A DNA stretch of 64,000 nucleotides from Granulicella sp. 5B5 (GTDB taxonomy: Bacteria > Acidobacteriota > Terriglobia > Terriglobales > Acidobacteriaceae), in the NCBI RefSeq assembly GCF_014083945.1, contig NZ_CP046444.1, positions 1,302,001 through 1,366,000 of the forward strand, given 5' to 3'. Below the pieces are notes generated by a model. That model was not told the origin of the DNA. It made no database searches and worked only from the letters and a program-made list of their open reading frames with translations. Made by a program: the position numbers and the translations under genes. Shown here in pieces: positions 1 through 9,303 of this stretch (position 1 is its first letter; every line of letters begins with the position of its first letter).

Positions 1-1
1 C

Positions 2-64
2 GTAGGCACACCAGCGGAGATGGCGGCGTTCAAGACGGCGTTCGCCGAGGTGATGTCCGCGTAA
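2..64 (+). CDS. C-terminal end of a HisC-like aminotransferase (partial)
   Basis: Only the last 20 codons lie in the window; the frame ends at TAA 62-64. The tail reads VGTPAEM then a helix-like AAFKTAFAEVM, which resembles the C-terminus of histidinol-phosphate aminotransferases, where a conserved 'GT..EM..F' segment precedes the last helix. An aminotransferase next to pheA would fit aromatic amino acid synthesis, because HisC-type enzymes often act on phenylpyruvate or imidazole-acetol phosphate. With only 20 residues visible the family is an inference. Confidence 0.45.
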   Translation, partial: VGTPAEMAAFKTAFAEVMSA

Positions 65-129
65 GAAGCAGTAGAGGGAGTAGAGCAGTGGAGGAGTAGA
101 AGAGTAGAGACGGTCTACTCCTCTGCTGC
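64..129. repeat. Inverted polypurine/polypyrimidine repeat forming a hairpin between convergent genes
   Basis: Purine-rich GAGTAGA/GGAG units on the left (70-110) face a CTACTCCTC unit on the right. GAGGAGTAGA (91-100) pairs perfectly with TCTACTCCTC (114-123), and AGCAG with CTGCT extends the stem. It lies exactly between the HisC-like tail and the pheA stop, so it could end transcription from both sides. It belongs to the polypyrimidine repeat family seen at about ten sites in this window. Confidence 0.6.
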
Positions 130-135
130 TTTGCC

Positions 136-1029
136 TCAAGCGGCTTTGTAGCGGCCGAGCTCCTTGACCATGCCGCAGTGCGGCAGCAGAGCGGCAATGG
201 CGCGGTCGGCCATGGCTGCGTCGGCGATGCGGAGATCGACGTAGAAAACATACTCCCAAGGCTTGCCGGGCACGGGGCGGGACTCGATCTGCGTGAGGTC
301 CACACCGGCGTCGGCGAGCGCCTGCAACGCCTTGACGAGAGTGCCGGGGCGGTGTTCGACGGCGAAGGCCACACTCATCTTGTCCGGCGGTGGCAGCGCG
401 GGGTCGCGCGCGTCGGTAGCGCGGCGAACGAGATGGAAGCGCGTGTAGTTCTGCACGTGGTCCTCGATGCCGCGCACGAGGATCTCCGCGCCGTACTCTT
501 CCGCGGCGAGTTCAGGTGCGATGCCGGCGGTGTCGCGAAGTCGTTCGGCCATGACGTGCTTGACGCTGCCCGCGGTGTCGTAGAACGGCGTGGCGCGTGC
601 CTTGCGTGTGGCCGTCAACGCGGAGAGATAGCGGCGGCATTGACTGAGCGCGACAGGGTGACTGAGGACGACCTTGATGTCGTCGAGCATGACGCCGGGC
701 GCGGCGATGAGGTTGTGGCGAATGCGGAGCAGGCTCTCGCGCTCGATGCGCACGGGCTGCTCCATGAGCAAATCGTAGTGCTCGGCGACAGAGCCGTGCA
801 GGCTGTTTTCGATAGGCAGCACGGCGGCGTCGACGCGGCCCTGCACGACGGCGGCGACGACCTCGGCCGATACGCTGCACGGCACGATGTCGATGGTTCC
901 CAGCATCTCCAGCGCGGCCATGTGGCTGTTCGAGCCACGCTCGCCCTGGATGGCGATGCGTAAGACTTCGGTGTCGCGGGTTGCCTCGTCGCCCGCCTTA
1001 TTTTTCGCTTCTTCCTGTGTGTCTGTCAT
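136..1029 (-). CDS. pheA: Prephenate dehydratase
   Basis: Converts prephenate to phenylpyruvate in phenylalanine synthesis (cytoplasmic). The prephenate dehydratase domain begins near residue 25 (IAIQGERGSNSH) and contains the TRF motif in NYTRFHLV before residue 200. A C-terminal ACT domain with the phenylalanine-binding ESRP motif (ESRPVPGKPWEYVFYVDL) follows, so feedback inhibition by phenylalanine is expected. There is no chorismate mutase domain, so this is the monofunctional form. The ATG at 1029 is preferred because GGAGAAG lies about 9 nt upstream; a GTG at 1056 would add nine residues but has poorly placed upstream purines. It converges on the HisC-like gene. Confidence 0.93.
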   Translation of the reverse strand: MTDTQEEAKNKAGDEATRDTEVLRIAIQGERGSNSHMAALEMLGTIDIVPCSVSAEVVAAVVQGRVDAAVLPIENSLHGSVAEHYDLLMEQPVRIERESLLRIRHNLIAAPGVMLDDIKVVLSHPVALSQCRRYLSALTATRKARATPFYDTAGSVKHVMAERLRDTAGIAPELAAEEYGAEILVRGIEDHVQNYTRFHLVRRATDARDPALPPPDKMSVAFAVEHRPGTLVKALQALADAGVDLTQIESRPVPGKPWEYVFYVDLRIADAAMADRAIAALLPHCGMVKELGRYKAA

Positions 1030-1186
1030 TCGTGCAGACTTCTCCCGCTTGCCCACCTGGATCAGGACAACCTCGTTGCTCTATGCGGCAACTTACCATA
1101 CTGTGCGCCATACGCGCGCGATTTCACAAATTGAGTGCTTCCGCGCAGCAAGTAGCTAAGGACGCACACAAAGGGGGTTCGGACTT

Positions 1187-1336
1187 ATGCTCTGGACCAT
1201 TACTGTCATTCTCGTCTTGCTTTGGCTCGTCGGCTTTATAGGCTTCCCCGCGCTGGGTATGTGGGTGCATTTGCTTCTGCTGCTCGCGCTGATCTCGCTG
1301 ATCTTCAACCTGATCAGCGGCCGCCGCGCCTTATAG
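1187..1336 (+). CDS. Small membrane protein, lmo0937/DUF-type, 49 aa
   Basis: A 49-residue protein with two hydrophobic segments (residues 3-20 and 24-44) separated by GFPALGMW and ending in a basic GRRAL tail. This is the size and layout of the 'lmo0937 family' of small membrane proteins, which are common in soil bacteria and often sit beside stress genes. AAGGGGG lies about 10 nt before the ATG, a good ribosome-binding site. CsbD, a stress-associated protein, follows 73 bp downstream on the same strand. The biochemical role is unknown. Confidence 0.8.
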   Translation: MLWTITVILVLLWLVGFIGFPALGMWVHLLLLLALISLIFNLISGRRAL

Positions 1337-1409
1337 CCATTGGGCCTGCAAGGTCATCTTCGATTCTTTGATTCATTCACTCTCTCTAACGCACTAAAGG
1401 AGTATCGCC

Positions 1410-1706
1410 ATGTCAACCAACACTCTGCACGGAAAGATCGATGAAGGCACCGGCAAGCTGAAGCAGTCTGTCGGCGAGGTGACCGGCAACGAAAAGCTCG
1501 CCAACGCAGGTGCGGCGCAACAGATCAAGGGCCATGTGGAACAGGCCTGGGGTTCGGTGAAGGATGCCGTGAAGGACTCCCATGACCGCCACAAGCCGGA
1601 GATGGACCAGCATGCGCACAACGTACGCGAGTCGCTGGTGAACGCCGCGCAGAACGTAAAGGACCATGTTCAGCATGCGGTCGATCCGAAGAACAAGAAC
1701 ATCTAG
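1410..1706 (+). CDS. CsbD family stress-response protein
   Basis: A 98-residue hydrophilic protein. The N-terminal half has the CsbD signature: GKIDEGTGKLKQSVGEVTGNEKL followed by A..QIKGHVEQAWGSVKDAVKD. Family members are small, helical, general-stress-induced proteins of unknown mechanism. The C-terminal 35 residues are His-rich (HDRHKPEMDQHAHN, DHVQHAVD) and longer than in the minimal family. AAAGGAG lies 7 nt before the ATG. A strong hairpin at 1764-1793 probably ends this transcript, which may also carry the 49-aa membrane protein. Confidence 0.88.
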   Translation: MSTNTLHGKIDEGTGKLKQSVGEVTGNEKLANAGAAQQIKGHVEQAWGSVKDAVKDSHDRHKPEMDQHAHNVRESLVNAAQNVKDHVQHAVDPKNKNI

Positions 1707-1737
1707 AGGTAAGGAGTGGGAGTAAGGAGTAGAAGAG
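1706..1737 (+). repeat. Polypurine copy of the CTACTCCCTATTCCC repeat
   Basis: Directly after the CsbD stop the + strand reads GTAAGGAGTGGGAGTAAGGA and GTAGAAGAG, the complement of the CTACTCC/TTCCC repeat seen elsewhere in the window. Confidence 0.6.
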
Positions 1738-1763
1738 ACCTCGCTTACTCAAACTCTTATAAA

Positions 1764-1793
1764 ACGAAGGCCCGCTCACGAGCGGGCCTTCGT
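1764..1793. terminator. Strong hairpin, probable transcription terminator
   Basis: ACGAAGGCCCGCTC (from 1764) is the perfect complement of GAGCGGGCCTTCGT (ending 1793) with a 2-nt gap, giving a stem of up to 13-14 bp flanked by AAAA on the left and TCCTTC on the right. It sits between the CsbD gene (+) and the ATP-grasp gene (-) and could work in both directions. Confidence 0.75.
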
Positions 1794-1884
1794 CCTTCTA
1801 CCAGGTGCATAGTTCCAGCATTTGGTAGTGCACTTTATACAAAGGCTGGAAAGAGGCACTATGCTCCGAGCTCAAGTCCCACTT

Positions 1885-1915
1885 TTCTATTCCCCACTCC
1901 CTATTCCCTGCCTCT
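1885..1915 (+). repeat. Polypyrimidine repeat at the end of the ATP-grasp gene
   Basis: CTATTCCCCACTCCC then TATTCCCTGCC abuts the stop codon of the ATP-grasp gene (at 1914, - strand). Confidence 0.65.
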
Positions 1916-3134
1916 AAGACGTCGGCTTATCCGGCACATCCATCCGTGCGCAGAACTCATCCAGAAACCGCGCGCTGTAATCATCCAGCAGCGTCTTCAC
2001 CCGCTCCGCCGACTGGGACTTCACAATCAGCCCAGCATGGTGGTGCTTCTGCATCCGGTACACCACCTCCGCCGCATCATAGCTGCCTAACTCCGGATGC
2101 TCCTGCCGCGCCAGGCAAAGCACACTGCCCGCATAGTCATACCGCAGCGAAGGCAGTTCATACTCCTCCCCACGCAGCTGAGCGACTTCAATCTTCGCCC
2201 ACTCCGCCCACGGATTCAGCCCACTCGCAAACTCCACCACCTCTGCGATGAACGCCCCACCCACGCGCGCCGCCGTCTCCAGAAAATAAACCTGCCCGTC
2301 GCGATGAGCGCGGATAAACTCCGTATGCGTCACCCCGGTCATCTGGCCGTGGCCCGCAGCCCCCAGCGCCCGCACCGTCTTCGCATGAGCCGCATACAGC
2401 TCATGAGCCTCGTCACTCTCGCGGTCCAGCGTCCGAGTCGTAAACACCCCACCCTCGTGCATCGTCTGCATCGGAGGACGCCCATACTTGTGCGCCGCCG
2501 CAAACTTCAGCTCGCCATGCCACCACAGCGCGTCCACGTGATACACCTCACCCGGTACAAAGCTCTCCAGCAGATGATGGCTCGCCTCATCCCCCAGCCG
2601 CTCCAGCAGCGGCCAAACCTCATCCTGACGGCCCACCTTCTGTATCCCGATCGCCGAAGCATTCGAGCGCGGCTTCAGCAACCACGGTCCACCCGTGCTC
2701 CCCATAAACCGCCAAAGATCATAGTGGTTTGCCACGCCATGAAACTCCGGCACCGCCACACCACCACGCCGCGCGCCCTCACGCATCGCCAGCTTGTCCC
2801 GAAAGTACCGTATCGCCGTCTGCCCCATCCCCGGCAGCCGCAGGTGCTCCCGCGCCAGCGACGCGGTCTCCATGTCGAACTCATCCAGCGCCACAATGCG
2901 CCCATAGTTGTTATGCCGAAACAGTCGCGTGATGTACGGCAGCGCCTGCTCCGGAGTCAGGTTCACCGGCATCGTGTGCAGCCCCGTCAGCGACTCGCGA
3001 GGCCAGTCCGCCCCCGCAAGCTTCTCCGTCGTGAGCAAACTCACCGGGCAGCCCAGCACCGCCGCCTGCCGCAGAAACGCCTGCCCCTTCTCATAGCTGC
3101 TGATGCAAAGTATCCCCGCCTGCCCCTCGCCCAT
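1914..3134 (-). CDS. ATP-grasp domain protein (carboxylate-amine ligase-like)
   Basis: A 406-residue cytoplasmic protein with a pre-ATP-grasp Rossmann-like domain (residues 5-110, ILCISSYEKGQAFLRQA) and an ATP-grasp fold. The latter shows the ATP-binding segment GGPWLLKPRSNASAIGI, the hinge LESFVPGEVYHVDALWW, and the metal/phosphate-binding FLETAARVGGAF. ATP-grasp enzymes couple ATP hydrolysis to joining a carboxylate with an amine or thiol through an acyl-phosphate. The substrate cannot be told. GGAGG lies 7-8 nt before the ATG. It is read in the same direction as hldE, 27 bp downstream of it, so the two may be co-transcribed. Confidence 0.8.
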   Translation of the reverse strand: MGEGQAGILCISSYEKGQAFLRQAAVLGCPVSLLTTEKLAGADWPRESLTGLHTMPVNLTPEQALPYITRLFRHNNYGRIVALDEFDMETASLAREHLRLPGMGQTAIRYFRDKLAMREGARRGGVAVPEFHGVANHYDLWRFMGSTGGPWLLKPRSNASAIGIQKVGRQDEVWPLLERLGDEASHHLLESFVPGEVYHVDALWWHGELKFAAAHKYGRPPMQTMHEGGVFTTRTLDRESDEAHELYAAHAKTVRALGAAGHGQMTGVTHTEFIRAHRDGQVYFLETAARVGGAFIAEVVEFASGLNPWAEWAKIEVAQLRGEEYELPSLRYDYAGSVLCLARQEHPELGSYDAAEVVYRMQKHHHAGLIVKSQSAERVKTLLDDYSARFLDEFCARMDVPDKPTS

Positions 3135-3161
3135 CGCACCGCCTCCATCCGAAGCCGTTCG

Positions 3162-4649
3162 TTAGTCTGTCGTATTTTCTGTAGCGTTCTCCACCATCTT
3201 CCGCATAATGTTCGTCGTCGAAAACCCCTGCACTATCGGCACAATCTCCACTCTGCCCCCCGCTGCCAGCACCACCTCGTGGCCCACAACCGTCTCCACC
3301 GTATAGTCGCCGCCCTTCACCAGAACATCCGGCTGCAGTGCCTCAATCAACGCCAGAGGAGTCTCTTCGTCGAACAGTACCACAGCATCCACCGCCGCCA
3401 GCGCCGACATCACCTTCGCCCGCTCCCGCTCTCCCACCACTGGCCGCGACGGCCCCTTCAGCCGCTGCACACTCACATCCGTATTCAGCCCCAGCACCAC
3501 CTTCGACCCGAATCCCCTGCACTCCTCCAGCAGCGCCACATGTCCCACATGCAGCAGGTCGAAGCACCCGTTCGTGAACACAATCGTCTCGCCCGCCGCG
3601 CGCCACTCCGCCACACGACGCTCCACCTGCTCGCGCGTCAGCACCTTCTCCTCGCTGCGAACCCCGCTCGAAGGCGTCAGCTCGCTCACCAGCTCATGCG
3701 CCGCAATCGGCACCGTCCCAGCCTTGCCCACCACCACCCCTGCCGCAAGGTTCGCCAGCTCCACCGCCGTCTCCATCGACACCCCAGCAGCCAGTCCCGC
3801 AGCCAGCGTCGCAATCACCGTATCGCCCGCGCCCGACACATCGAACACCTCGCGCGCCCGCGCCGGCGACTCACGCACCCCCGCCTCCGACAGCACGCAG
3901 ATCCCGCGCTCACTCATCGTCACCGCCAAGTACTTGAACTCATGCTCCCGCCGCTGCGCCTCACCCGCCATCATCAGCGCGTCCCAGCGATGCGCCTCCA
4001 CTCCCGTCGCCGCCGCCAATTCCCCAAGGTTCGGACACACCACCGTCGCGCCCGAGTACTTGCTCAAGTCCGCCGTCTTCGGGTCCGCCAGCACCGGCAC
4101 ACCCCGCTCCCGAGCCTTCTGGATCACCGCCGCGCACAGCTCGCGCGTCAGCGCGCCCTTCGCATAGTCCGACAGCACCACCGCCTGCACCTTCTCCACC
4201 AGCAGCTCCACGCGCTCGCGCAGCCGTTCTTCATCCACGCGCCCCGGCTTCTCACGGCTCTCGATATCCAGCCGCAGTAGCTGCTGCCTCCGCCCCACAA
4301 TCCTCGTCTTCGAAACCGTCGGCAGCGCCGTCGTCACCACGCCACTCACATCCACCTTCGCGCCGCTAAGAATCCCCGCAAGCTCCGCGCGCTCCCCATC
4401 ATCCCCCCAGAACCCCGCCAGCAGCGCCTCGCACCCCAGCCCCGCCAGGTTCATCGCGACGTTCGCAGCTCCCCCAGCGCGCTCATACCGCTGCGCATGC
4501 CGCAACACCGGCACCGGCGCCTCCGGAGACACCCGGTCCACATCCCCCAATATGTACCGGTCCAGCATCAGGTCGCCCACCACCAGCACCTTCAGCCGGC
4601 CAAACCCCTCTTCCAGCAACCCGAGCACCACATGAACGTCCCTAAGCAT
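3162..4649 (-). CDS. hldE: Bifunctional heptose-7-phosphate kinase / heptose-1-phosphate adenylyltransferase
   Basis: Makes ADP-heptose for the LPS inner core. The N-terminal PfkB/ribokinase domain (residues 1-325) has VVGDLMLDRYILGDVDRVSPEAPVPVL, GGAANVAMNLA and the catalytic GAGDT (DVSGAGDTVIATLAAGLA). The C-terminal nucleotidyltransferase domain (from about 350) starts TNGCFDLLHVGHVALLEE, the HxGH signature, and ends with the usual DVLVKGGDYTVETVVG and IVQGFSTTNIMRKM. Length (495 aa) matches fused HldE. A heptosyltransferase lies immediately upstream on the same strand, separated by a polypyrimidine repeat, so substrate and transferase are made together. Confidence 0.95.
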   Translation of the reverse strand: MLRDVHVVLGLLEEGFGRLKVLVVGDLMLDRYILGDVDRVSPEAPVPVLRHAQRYERAGGAANVAMNLAGLGCEALLAGFWGDDGERAELAGILSGAKVDVSGVVTTALPTVSKTRIVGRRQQLLRLDIESREKPGRVDEERLRERVELLVEKVQAVVLSDYAKGALTRELCAAVIQKARERGVPVLADPKTADLSKYSGATVVCPNLGELAAATGVEAHRWDALMMAGEAQRREHEFKYLAVTMSERGICVLSEAGVRESPARAREVFDVSGAGDTVIATLAAGLAAGVSMETAVELANLAAGVVVGKAGTVPIAAHELVSELTPSSGVRSEEKVLTREQVERRVAEWRAAGETIVFTNGCFDLLHVGHVALLEECRGFGSKVVLGLNTDVSVQRLKGPSRPVVGERERAKVMSALAAVDAVVLFDEETPLALIEALQPDVLVKGGDYTVETVVGHEVVLAAGGRVEIVPIVQGFSTTNIMRKMVENATENTTD

Positions 4650-4695
4650 CGCCGCCTGTCTCCGCCCACCATCATCTCACCCACCAACGCGACGC

Positions 4696-4724
4696 TCTAC
4701 TCCCTATTCCCTACTCCCTGCCTT
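4696..4724 (+). repeat. Polypyrimidine repeat between the heptosyltransferase gene and hldE
   Basis: CTCTACTCCCTATTCCCTAC followed by TCCCTGCCT touches the stop codon of the heptosyltransferase gene and lies 47 bp upstream of the hldE start. Confidence 0.7.
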
Positions 4725-5836
4725 TAGTGCTTCGGCGCCACCCGCTCCAGCATCTCACCCACCGCCTCCATCACCTCGCCCACCTCAATCGACAGCAGAC
4801 ACCGCTTCCCCTCGTCGACACAAGTCTCCAGCCCGCACCCCGCGCACTCCACCTCGTGGTAGATCACCGTATGCTTGTCCCCCATCGGGAACCACATCCG
4901 CGGTATATTCCGCGCCGCAAACAGCGCCACACAAGGAGTCCCCACCGCCGCCGCCAGATGCATCGGCCCGCTGTCATGCCCAATAAAAATCTGCGCCGTC
5001 TCCAGCGCCGCCGCGCTCTGCCGAGGGTTCAGCCGCCCGCACAGGTTCACCACCTGCCCGCCGCCATTCGTGCGCCAGGAGGTCGCCGCAAACTCGCTCG
5101 CAGCACTCTCCTCCGGAGCCCCCACCAGCAGCAGCGTTCGCCGCGGATACACATCCGCCACCCTCCCCAGCAGCGCCCGCCAGTTCTCCACGCCCCAGTC
5201 CTTCGCCTGCACCTTCGTCCCCACACTCACCGCAATCGGACGCCGCTCCAACGCCTGCGCGCCAATCTGCCGCACCGCCTCCGCCCGCTCTTTCTCCGAC
5301 AAGTGCAGGTCCCAGCTAGCCTTCTGCCCCACCTTCGCATCGCCCAGCTCCGCGATACACCGCGCCAGCCGCTCCGCCTCCGGCTCCCAGTTGCCCTTGC
5401 ATCCTTCGTCGGTCTCCGCCCCATAAAAGTTCCGCTGCAGCCCCTCGGTCAGCGGTAGCCCGATGAACCGCTTCACCCCGCACTTCCGCAGAAACCCCTC
5501 ATCCCGCTCGACAATCGCAATCCCACGAGCGCTCGCCAGGTACACCACCACCTCCGGCTTCCATCGTCGGACCGCCCACACCAGCTTCGTCAACTCCCAC
5601 CCACTCCGCGTCCCCACCGGATACCCCAAATATCCATCCACCAACCCCGTCCCCGCCAGCACCGCCTCCGCCGTCGGTGCCTTCGCATGCACCGGAAGGT
5701 TCGTCAGCATCCGCCGCTCCGCATTCGGAAACGCCCGCGAGATCAGGTGCAGACTCGGCAGCGCGACCACCATGTCGCCCAGGCTGCCCAGCCTGTAGAT
5801 CAGCACCCGCCGCGTCTCCGTATCCACCACACTCAT
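4724..5836 (-). CDS. Glycosyltransferase family 9 (ADP-heptose:LPS heptosyltransferase-like)
   Basis: A GT-B glycosyltransferase of family 9, expected to transfer heptose from ADP-heptose to the growing LPS core at the inner membrane. Visible family features are RVLIYRLGSLGDMVVALPSL near the N-terminus, VSVGTKVQAKDWGVENW at the start of the second Rossmann domain, and the donor-binding IGHDSGPMHLAAAVGTPCVALF. A Cys-rich loop (ECAGCGLETCVDEGKRC) near the C-terminus is typical of this family. The ATG at 5836 has AGGA 8-9 nt upstream and is preferred over a TTG at 5845. The substrate is supported by the adjacent hldE. Confidence 0.9.
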   Translation of the reverse strand: MSVVDTETRRVLIYRLGSLGDMVVALPSLHLISRAFPNAERRMLTNLPVHAKAPTAEAVLAGTGLVDGYLGYPVGTRSGWELTKLVWAVRRWKPEVVVYLASARGIAIVERDEGFLRKCGVKRFIGLPLTEGLQRNFYGAETDEGCKGNWEPEAERLARCIAELGDAKVGQKASWDLHLSEKERAEAVRQIGAQALERRPIAVSVGTKVQAKDWGVENWRALLGRVADVYPRRTLLLVGAPEESAASEFAATSWRTNGGGQVVNLCGRLNPRQSAAALETAQIFIGHDSGPMHLAAAVGTPCVALFAARNIPRMWFPMGDKHTVIYHEVECAGCGLETCVDEGKRCLLSIEVGEVMEAVGEMLERVAPKH

Positions 5837-5907
5837 TCGCGGCAATCCTATCGCACCATCTTCACTCTCTCCGTATTAATTACCGAAGTAGCACAGCGCC
5901 AAATTCT

Positions 5908-5976
5908 GGGAGGGAGCAGGGGCCTTCAGGCCCCTGAATTCCATCCGCCTGAAGATGAGCTTTAGCCCCGGGCGAT
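5908..5976. repeat. Two-hairpin repeat (TTCA/TTTA loop family), copy 1
   Basis: CAGGGGCC-TTCA-GGCCCCTG (5917-5936) is a perfect hairpin. About 30 nt later GAGCTTTAGCCCCGGG is the second, partly decayed hairpin with a TTTA loop. It lies between the alaS 3' end and the heptosyltransferase gene. Copies 2 and 3 are at 15062 and 34588. Confidence 0.75.
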
Positions 5977-5998
5977 GCCAGATGGAAACACCGAATCT

Positions 5999-8900
5999 CT
6001 ACCCCAGCAGCTCCCCAACCACATCCTTAGCCCCGGCCAACGCACCATCCAGAGCACCAACATCACTCCCGCCAGCCTCCGCCAGATCAGGCCGTCCGCC
6101 GCCCTTGCCGCCAACCTTCGCAGCCAGCAAGCCAACGATCTTCCCAGCCTGCACCTTGCCCGTCAGGTCCTTCGTCACACCCACAATCAGCGACACCTTC
6201 CCCTCACCCGCCGCTCCCAGCACCACCACACCACTGCCCAGCTTGCCACGCAGCTCATCCACAAGGTTCCGCATCTGGCTCTTATCCAGAGCATCCACCC
6301 GCTGGCTCAGCACCTTCACACCCTTCACCTCAACCGCTGACCCAGCCGCATCCGCCGTCGCCGCGCTCGCGCTCTTCATCTTCAGCGACTCCAACTCGCG
6401 CCGCAGCTTCTTCATCTCCTCTTCCTGCTGCGACACACGAGCCCGCAGCCCGTCGGCCGAAACATCACCGCCACCTACAAACTGCCCCGCCACCTTCGCC
6501 ACATCCGCATCGCGCCTGAACAAATCGAGAGCCCCCAGCCCGCTCACCGCCTCCACACGCCGCACCCCACTCGCGACAGCCCCTTCGCCCACCAGCTTCA
6601 GCAGCCCAATCTCACCCGTCGCAGCCAGATGCGTTCCACCACAAAGCTCCGTCGAGAAGTCCCCAATCTTCACCACCCTTACGCGCTCGCCATACTTCTC
6701 GCCAAACAGCGCCATCGCCCCCAGCTCATGCACCGCCACATCGATCGGCACATCCACCATCGTCTGCACCGGCGTGTTCTTCAGCACCTGAGCATTCACA
6801 ATGCTCTCCACCTCGGCCAGCTCCTCGTCAGCGACACCGGCAAAGTGTGAAAAATCAAACCGCAGCTTATTCGGATCATTCAACGACCCCGCCTGCTTCA
6901 CATGCGTCCCCAGCACCTGCCGCAGCGCCGCATGCAGCAGATGCGTCCCCGTATGGTTCCGCATCACCGCCGCCCGCACCTCGCCATTCACCTGGGTGTC
7001 CACCGTATCGCCCACACCAATCGTCTGCTTCGCAATCACCTGATGCGCAAACACGCCCTGCACCGGCTTCTTGCATCCGGTCACCTCGGCCACAACGGTA
7101 TGATGATCGCTCGCCAGCAGCCAGCCCACATCGCCCACCTGTCCGCCCGAGTCCGCGTAGAAGCTCGTCGCATCCAGCACCACCTCGCCCGTCTCACCGG
7201 TCTTCAACATCTGCACACCGACGCCGTCCTTCACCAGCGCAAGCACCTTCGCCCCATCCACCCGCAGCGCCTGATACCCCTCAAACTCCGTCTTCGGCAG
7301 CTCCCGATACACCGGCGCCGCCGACTTCTGCGACCCACCCTTCCAACTAGCCCGCGCCCGTTGCTGCTCCTCTTCCTTCGCGCGCTCAAAGCCAGCCATA
7401 TCAAACTCAATACCAGCATCACGTGCAGCATCGACCATGAAGTCCAATGGCATGCCAAACGTCTCGTACAAACCAAACGCTTTAGCGCCATCAAAGACGG
7501 CTTGCGTGTTTAGAATTTCTAAATATTCTCGATCCTTGCTCCGTGCTGGAACTATTGGAGCGAGTTTGGTGTAGGTCGCTTTAGCGTCGAAACCATACAA
7601 GACATCACGGTCGTGAAGCTTGTTCTCGCCGGTAAAAGCGATATTCTCATCGCCATAATTTTGCGCGAGCAAACTTGCGCTAGCGGAACATTTGGCGCTG
7701 TGATTAGCGTTGGACTCAGTCAGCAACTTGTTGAGTTCACGGGAGCCGAGGTCGAGCACCCGCGCAAACTGCAACTCCTCCGCGAGCACCACCTTCGCAA
7801 CCCGCTCCGCGCTCTCCTTCAGCTCTGGATACGCCGCCACCATCTCATCCCGAACCGCATACACCATCTCGTGCATAAACGGCTTCTCCTGCCCCAGCAG
7901 CCGTCCATGCCGAATCCCGCGCCGCAGAATCTTCCGCAGCACATACCCGCGCCCTTCATTGCTCGGCAGCACCCCATCCGAGATCAAAAACGTGCTCGCC
8001 CGCGCATGGTCCGCAATAATCCGCAGCGACGCCGCCCCCTTCTCATCGCTCACCGCCAGCCGCTCAACCTCGCTCTCACCAGGACCCACCCCAGAGGTGT
8101 CATCTCGACCGGAGTCCGCGTTCTTTGCGGACGGAGTGGAGAGACCTGCGTTTGTGCCGCCACGGAACCCCGTCAACTCCATCGCTCTCGCAATCAGCGG
8201 CGTAAACAAATCACTCTCATAGTTCGAAAGCTTCCCCTGCAGCACTGCCGCAACCCGCTCCAACCCCATCCCCGTATCGATGCTCGGCTTCGGCAGCGGA
8301 GTCAGCACCCCATCGCTCGACCGATCGAACTGCATAAACACCAAATTCCAGATCTCGACATACCGCTGGTCATCCTCAGGAAACGGCTTGTCCTCCCCCG
8401 TCTCACTCGCAGCCAGCCCAAGATCATAAAAAATCTCGCTACAAGGCCCACAAGGCCCGGTATCGCCCATCTGCCAGAAGTTGTCCTTGGCCGACATCCC
8501 AAAGATCCGCTCCTTCGGCACACCCGTCTCAATCCACAGCCGCTCCGCCTCGTCATCCCGAGGCACCTTCGCGTCACCCTCGAACACCGTCACATACAGA
8601 CGGTCCTTATCGATCCCAAACCAGTCCGCACTCGTCAGCAGCTCCCACGCAAACGCAATCGCGTCTTTCTTAAAGTAGTCGCCAAAGCTGAAGTTCCCCA
8701 GCATCTCAAAGAACGTATGGTGCCGCCGCGTGAACCCCACGTTCTCCAGATCATTATGCTTGCCGCCCGCCCTTACACACTTCTGCGAAGATGCAGCGCG
8801 CGAGTACTCCCGCACCTCCGCGCCCAGAAACACGTCCTTGAACTGGTTCATCCCAGCATTCGTAAACAGCAGCGTCGGATCATTGGCCGGAACCAGCGAC

Positions 8901-9007
8901 GACGAATGGACACGCCGGTGCCCCTTGCTCTCAAAAAACCGCAAAAACTCTTCCCGAATCTGGTTCCCGCTCAAGTTACGCATAGGGATTAAGTTTAGCA
9001 GTGCCAT
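5999..9007 (-). CDS. alaS: Alanyl-tRNA synthetase, with two unusual internal insertions
   Basis: Charges tRNA-Ala (cytoplasmic). The class II catalytic core is at residues 1-280 ([47 protein letters not shown]). The editing domain has [16 protein letters not shown] and CGGTH; the C-terminal coiled-coil/C-Ala region ends [10 protein letters not shown]. At 1002 aa it is longer than the usual 870-900. One extra segment (about residues 287-304, [14 protein letters not shown]) is encoded by a palindromic repeat at 8097-8149, just before [11 protein letters not shown]. Another (about residues 420-527) sits in an AT-richer stretch with atypical codons (7425-7750). The start could also be ATG 8983 ([10 protein letters not shown]); neither has a clear Shine-Dalgarno. 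Confidence 0.96.
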   Translation of the reverse strand: MALLNLIPMRNLSGNQIREEFLRFFESKGHRRVHSSSLVPANDPTLLFTNAGMNQFKDVFLGAEVREYSRAASSQKCVRAGGKHNDLENVGFTRRHHTFFEMLGNFSFGDYFKKDAIAFAWELLTSADWFGIDKDRLYVTVFEGDAKVPRDDEAERLWIETGVPKERIFGMSAKDNFWQMGDTGPCGPCSEIFYDLGLAASETGEDKPFPEDDQRYVEIWNLVFMQFDRSSDGVLTPLPKPSIDTGMGLERVAAVLQGKLSNYESDLFTPLIARAMELTGFRGGTNAGLSTPSAKNADSGRDDTSGVGPGESEVERLAVSDEKGAASLRIIADHARASTFLISDGVLPSNEGRGYVLRKILRRGIRHGRLLGQEKPFMHEMVYAVRDEMVAAYPELKESAERVAKVVLAEELQFARVLDLGSRELNKLLTESNANHSAKCSASASLLAQNYGDENIAFTGENKLHDRDVLYGFDAKATYTKLAPIVPARSKDREYLEILNTQAVFDGAKAFGLYETFGMPLDFMVDAARDAGIEFDMAGFERAKEEEQQRARASWKGGSQKSAAPVYRELPKTEFEGYQALRVDGAKVLALVKDGVGVQMLKTGETGEVVLDATSFYADSGGQVGDVGWLLASDHHTVVAEVTGCKKPVQGVFAHQVIAKQTIGVGDTVDTQVNGEVRAAVMRNHTGTHLLHAALRQVLGTHVKQAGSLNDPNKLRFDFSHFAGVADEELAEVESIVNAQVLKNTPVQTMVDVPIDVAVHELGAMALFGEKYGERVRVVKIGDFSTELCGGTHLAATGEIGLLKLVGEGAVASGVRRVEAVSGLGALDLFRRDADVAKVAGQFVGGGDVSADGLRARVSQQEEEMKKLRRELESLKMKSASAATADAAGSAVEVKGVKVLSQRVDALDKSQMRNLVDELRGKLGSGVVVLGAAGEGKVSLIVGVTKDLTGKVQAGKIVGLLAAKVGGKGGGRPDLAEAGGSDVGALDGALAGAKDVVGELLG
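8097..8149. repeat. ORF-inserted palindromic repeat inside alaS
   Basis: It begins GTGTCATCTCGACCG and ends GGAGAGACCTGC, with an inner stem GTCCGC/GCGGAC. The same end boxes occur inside rimO (21947), inside the tricorn-like gene (61781) and between genes (30247). Here it is translated from the strand opposite to that used in the other two genes, and still has no stop codon. Confidence 0.8.
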
Positions 9008-9045
9008 CCCGAATCCATTTAGAATCAGCCTGAGGAACGATCTCG

Positions 9046-9303
9046 ATGCGCAGCGTATCCGTGCAGGAATTCGAACAGCACCCCGCCGACTTCATCTCCG
9101 AAGTCGAAGCCGGCTCACGCCTCACATTGGTCCGCGGCGGCAAAGCCATCGTCACACTGGCGCCTACTGAGCAGAAATACCCTCTTCCCGAAGGCCCCGA
9201 ACGCGAGGCTGCCATCAAGGAATTTTTCGAAATGATGGACAAGGGGGCCGATCTCAAAGGCCTCCGCATCAATCGCGATGAACTTTACGACGACGCTATC
9301 TGA
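9046..9303 (+). CDS. Antitoxin of a VapBC-type module (Phd/YefM-like)
   Basis: An 85-residue protein. The N-terminal 45 residues ([39 protein letters not shown]) match the Phd/YefM DNA-binding fold: an initial beta strand, a helix, then a hairpin with a 'RGGKAIV' turn. The C-terminal tail is acidic and probably wraps around the toxin. GAGGAA lies 9 nt before the ATG. Its stop overlaps the toxin start by one base (TGATG), the classical translational coupling of toxin-antitoxin operons. Repression of its own promoter is expected from the family; no operator was identified. Confidence 0.8.
   Translation: MRSVSVQEFEQHPADFISEVEAGSRLTLVRGGKAIVTLAPTEQKYPLPEGPEREAAIKEFFEMMDKGADLKGLRINRDELYDDAI

Noticed and set aside
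2097-4280. Open frame of 727 codons on the + strand
   Set aside because: It runs antisense across the ATP-grasp gene and hldE; the product is Arg/His/Pro-rich low complexity, a by-product of C-biased third positions in the real genes.
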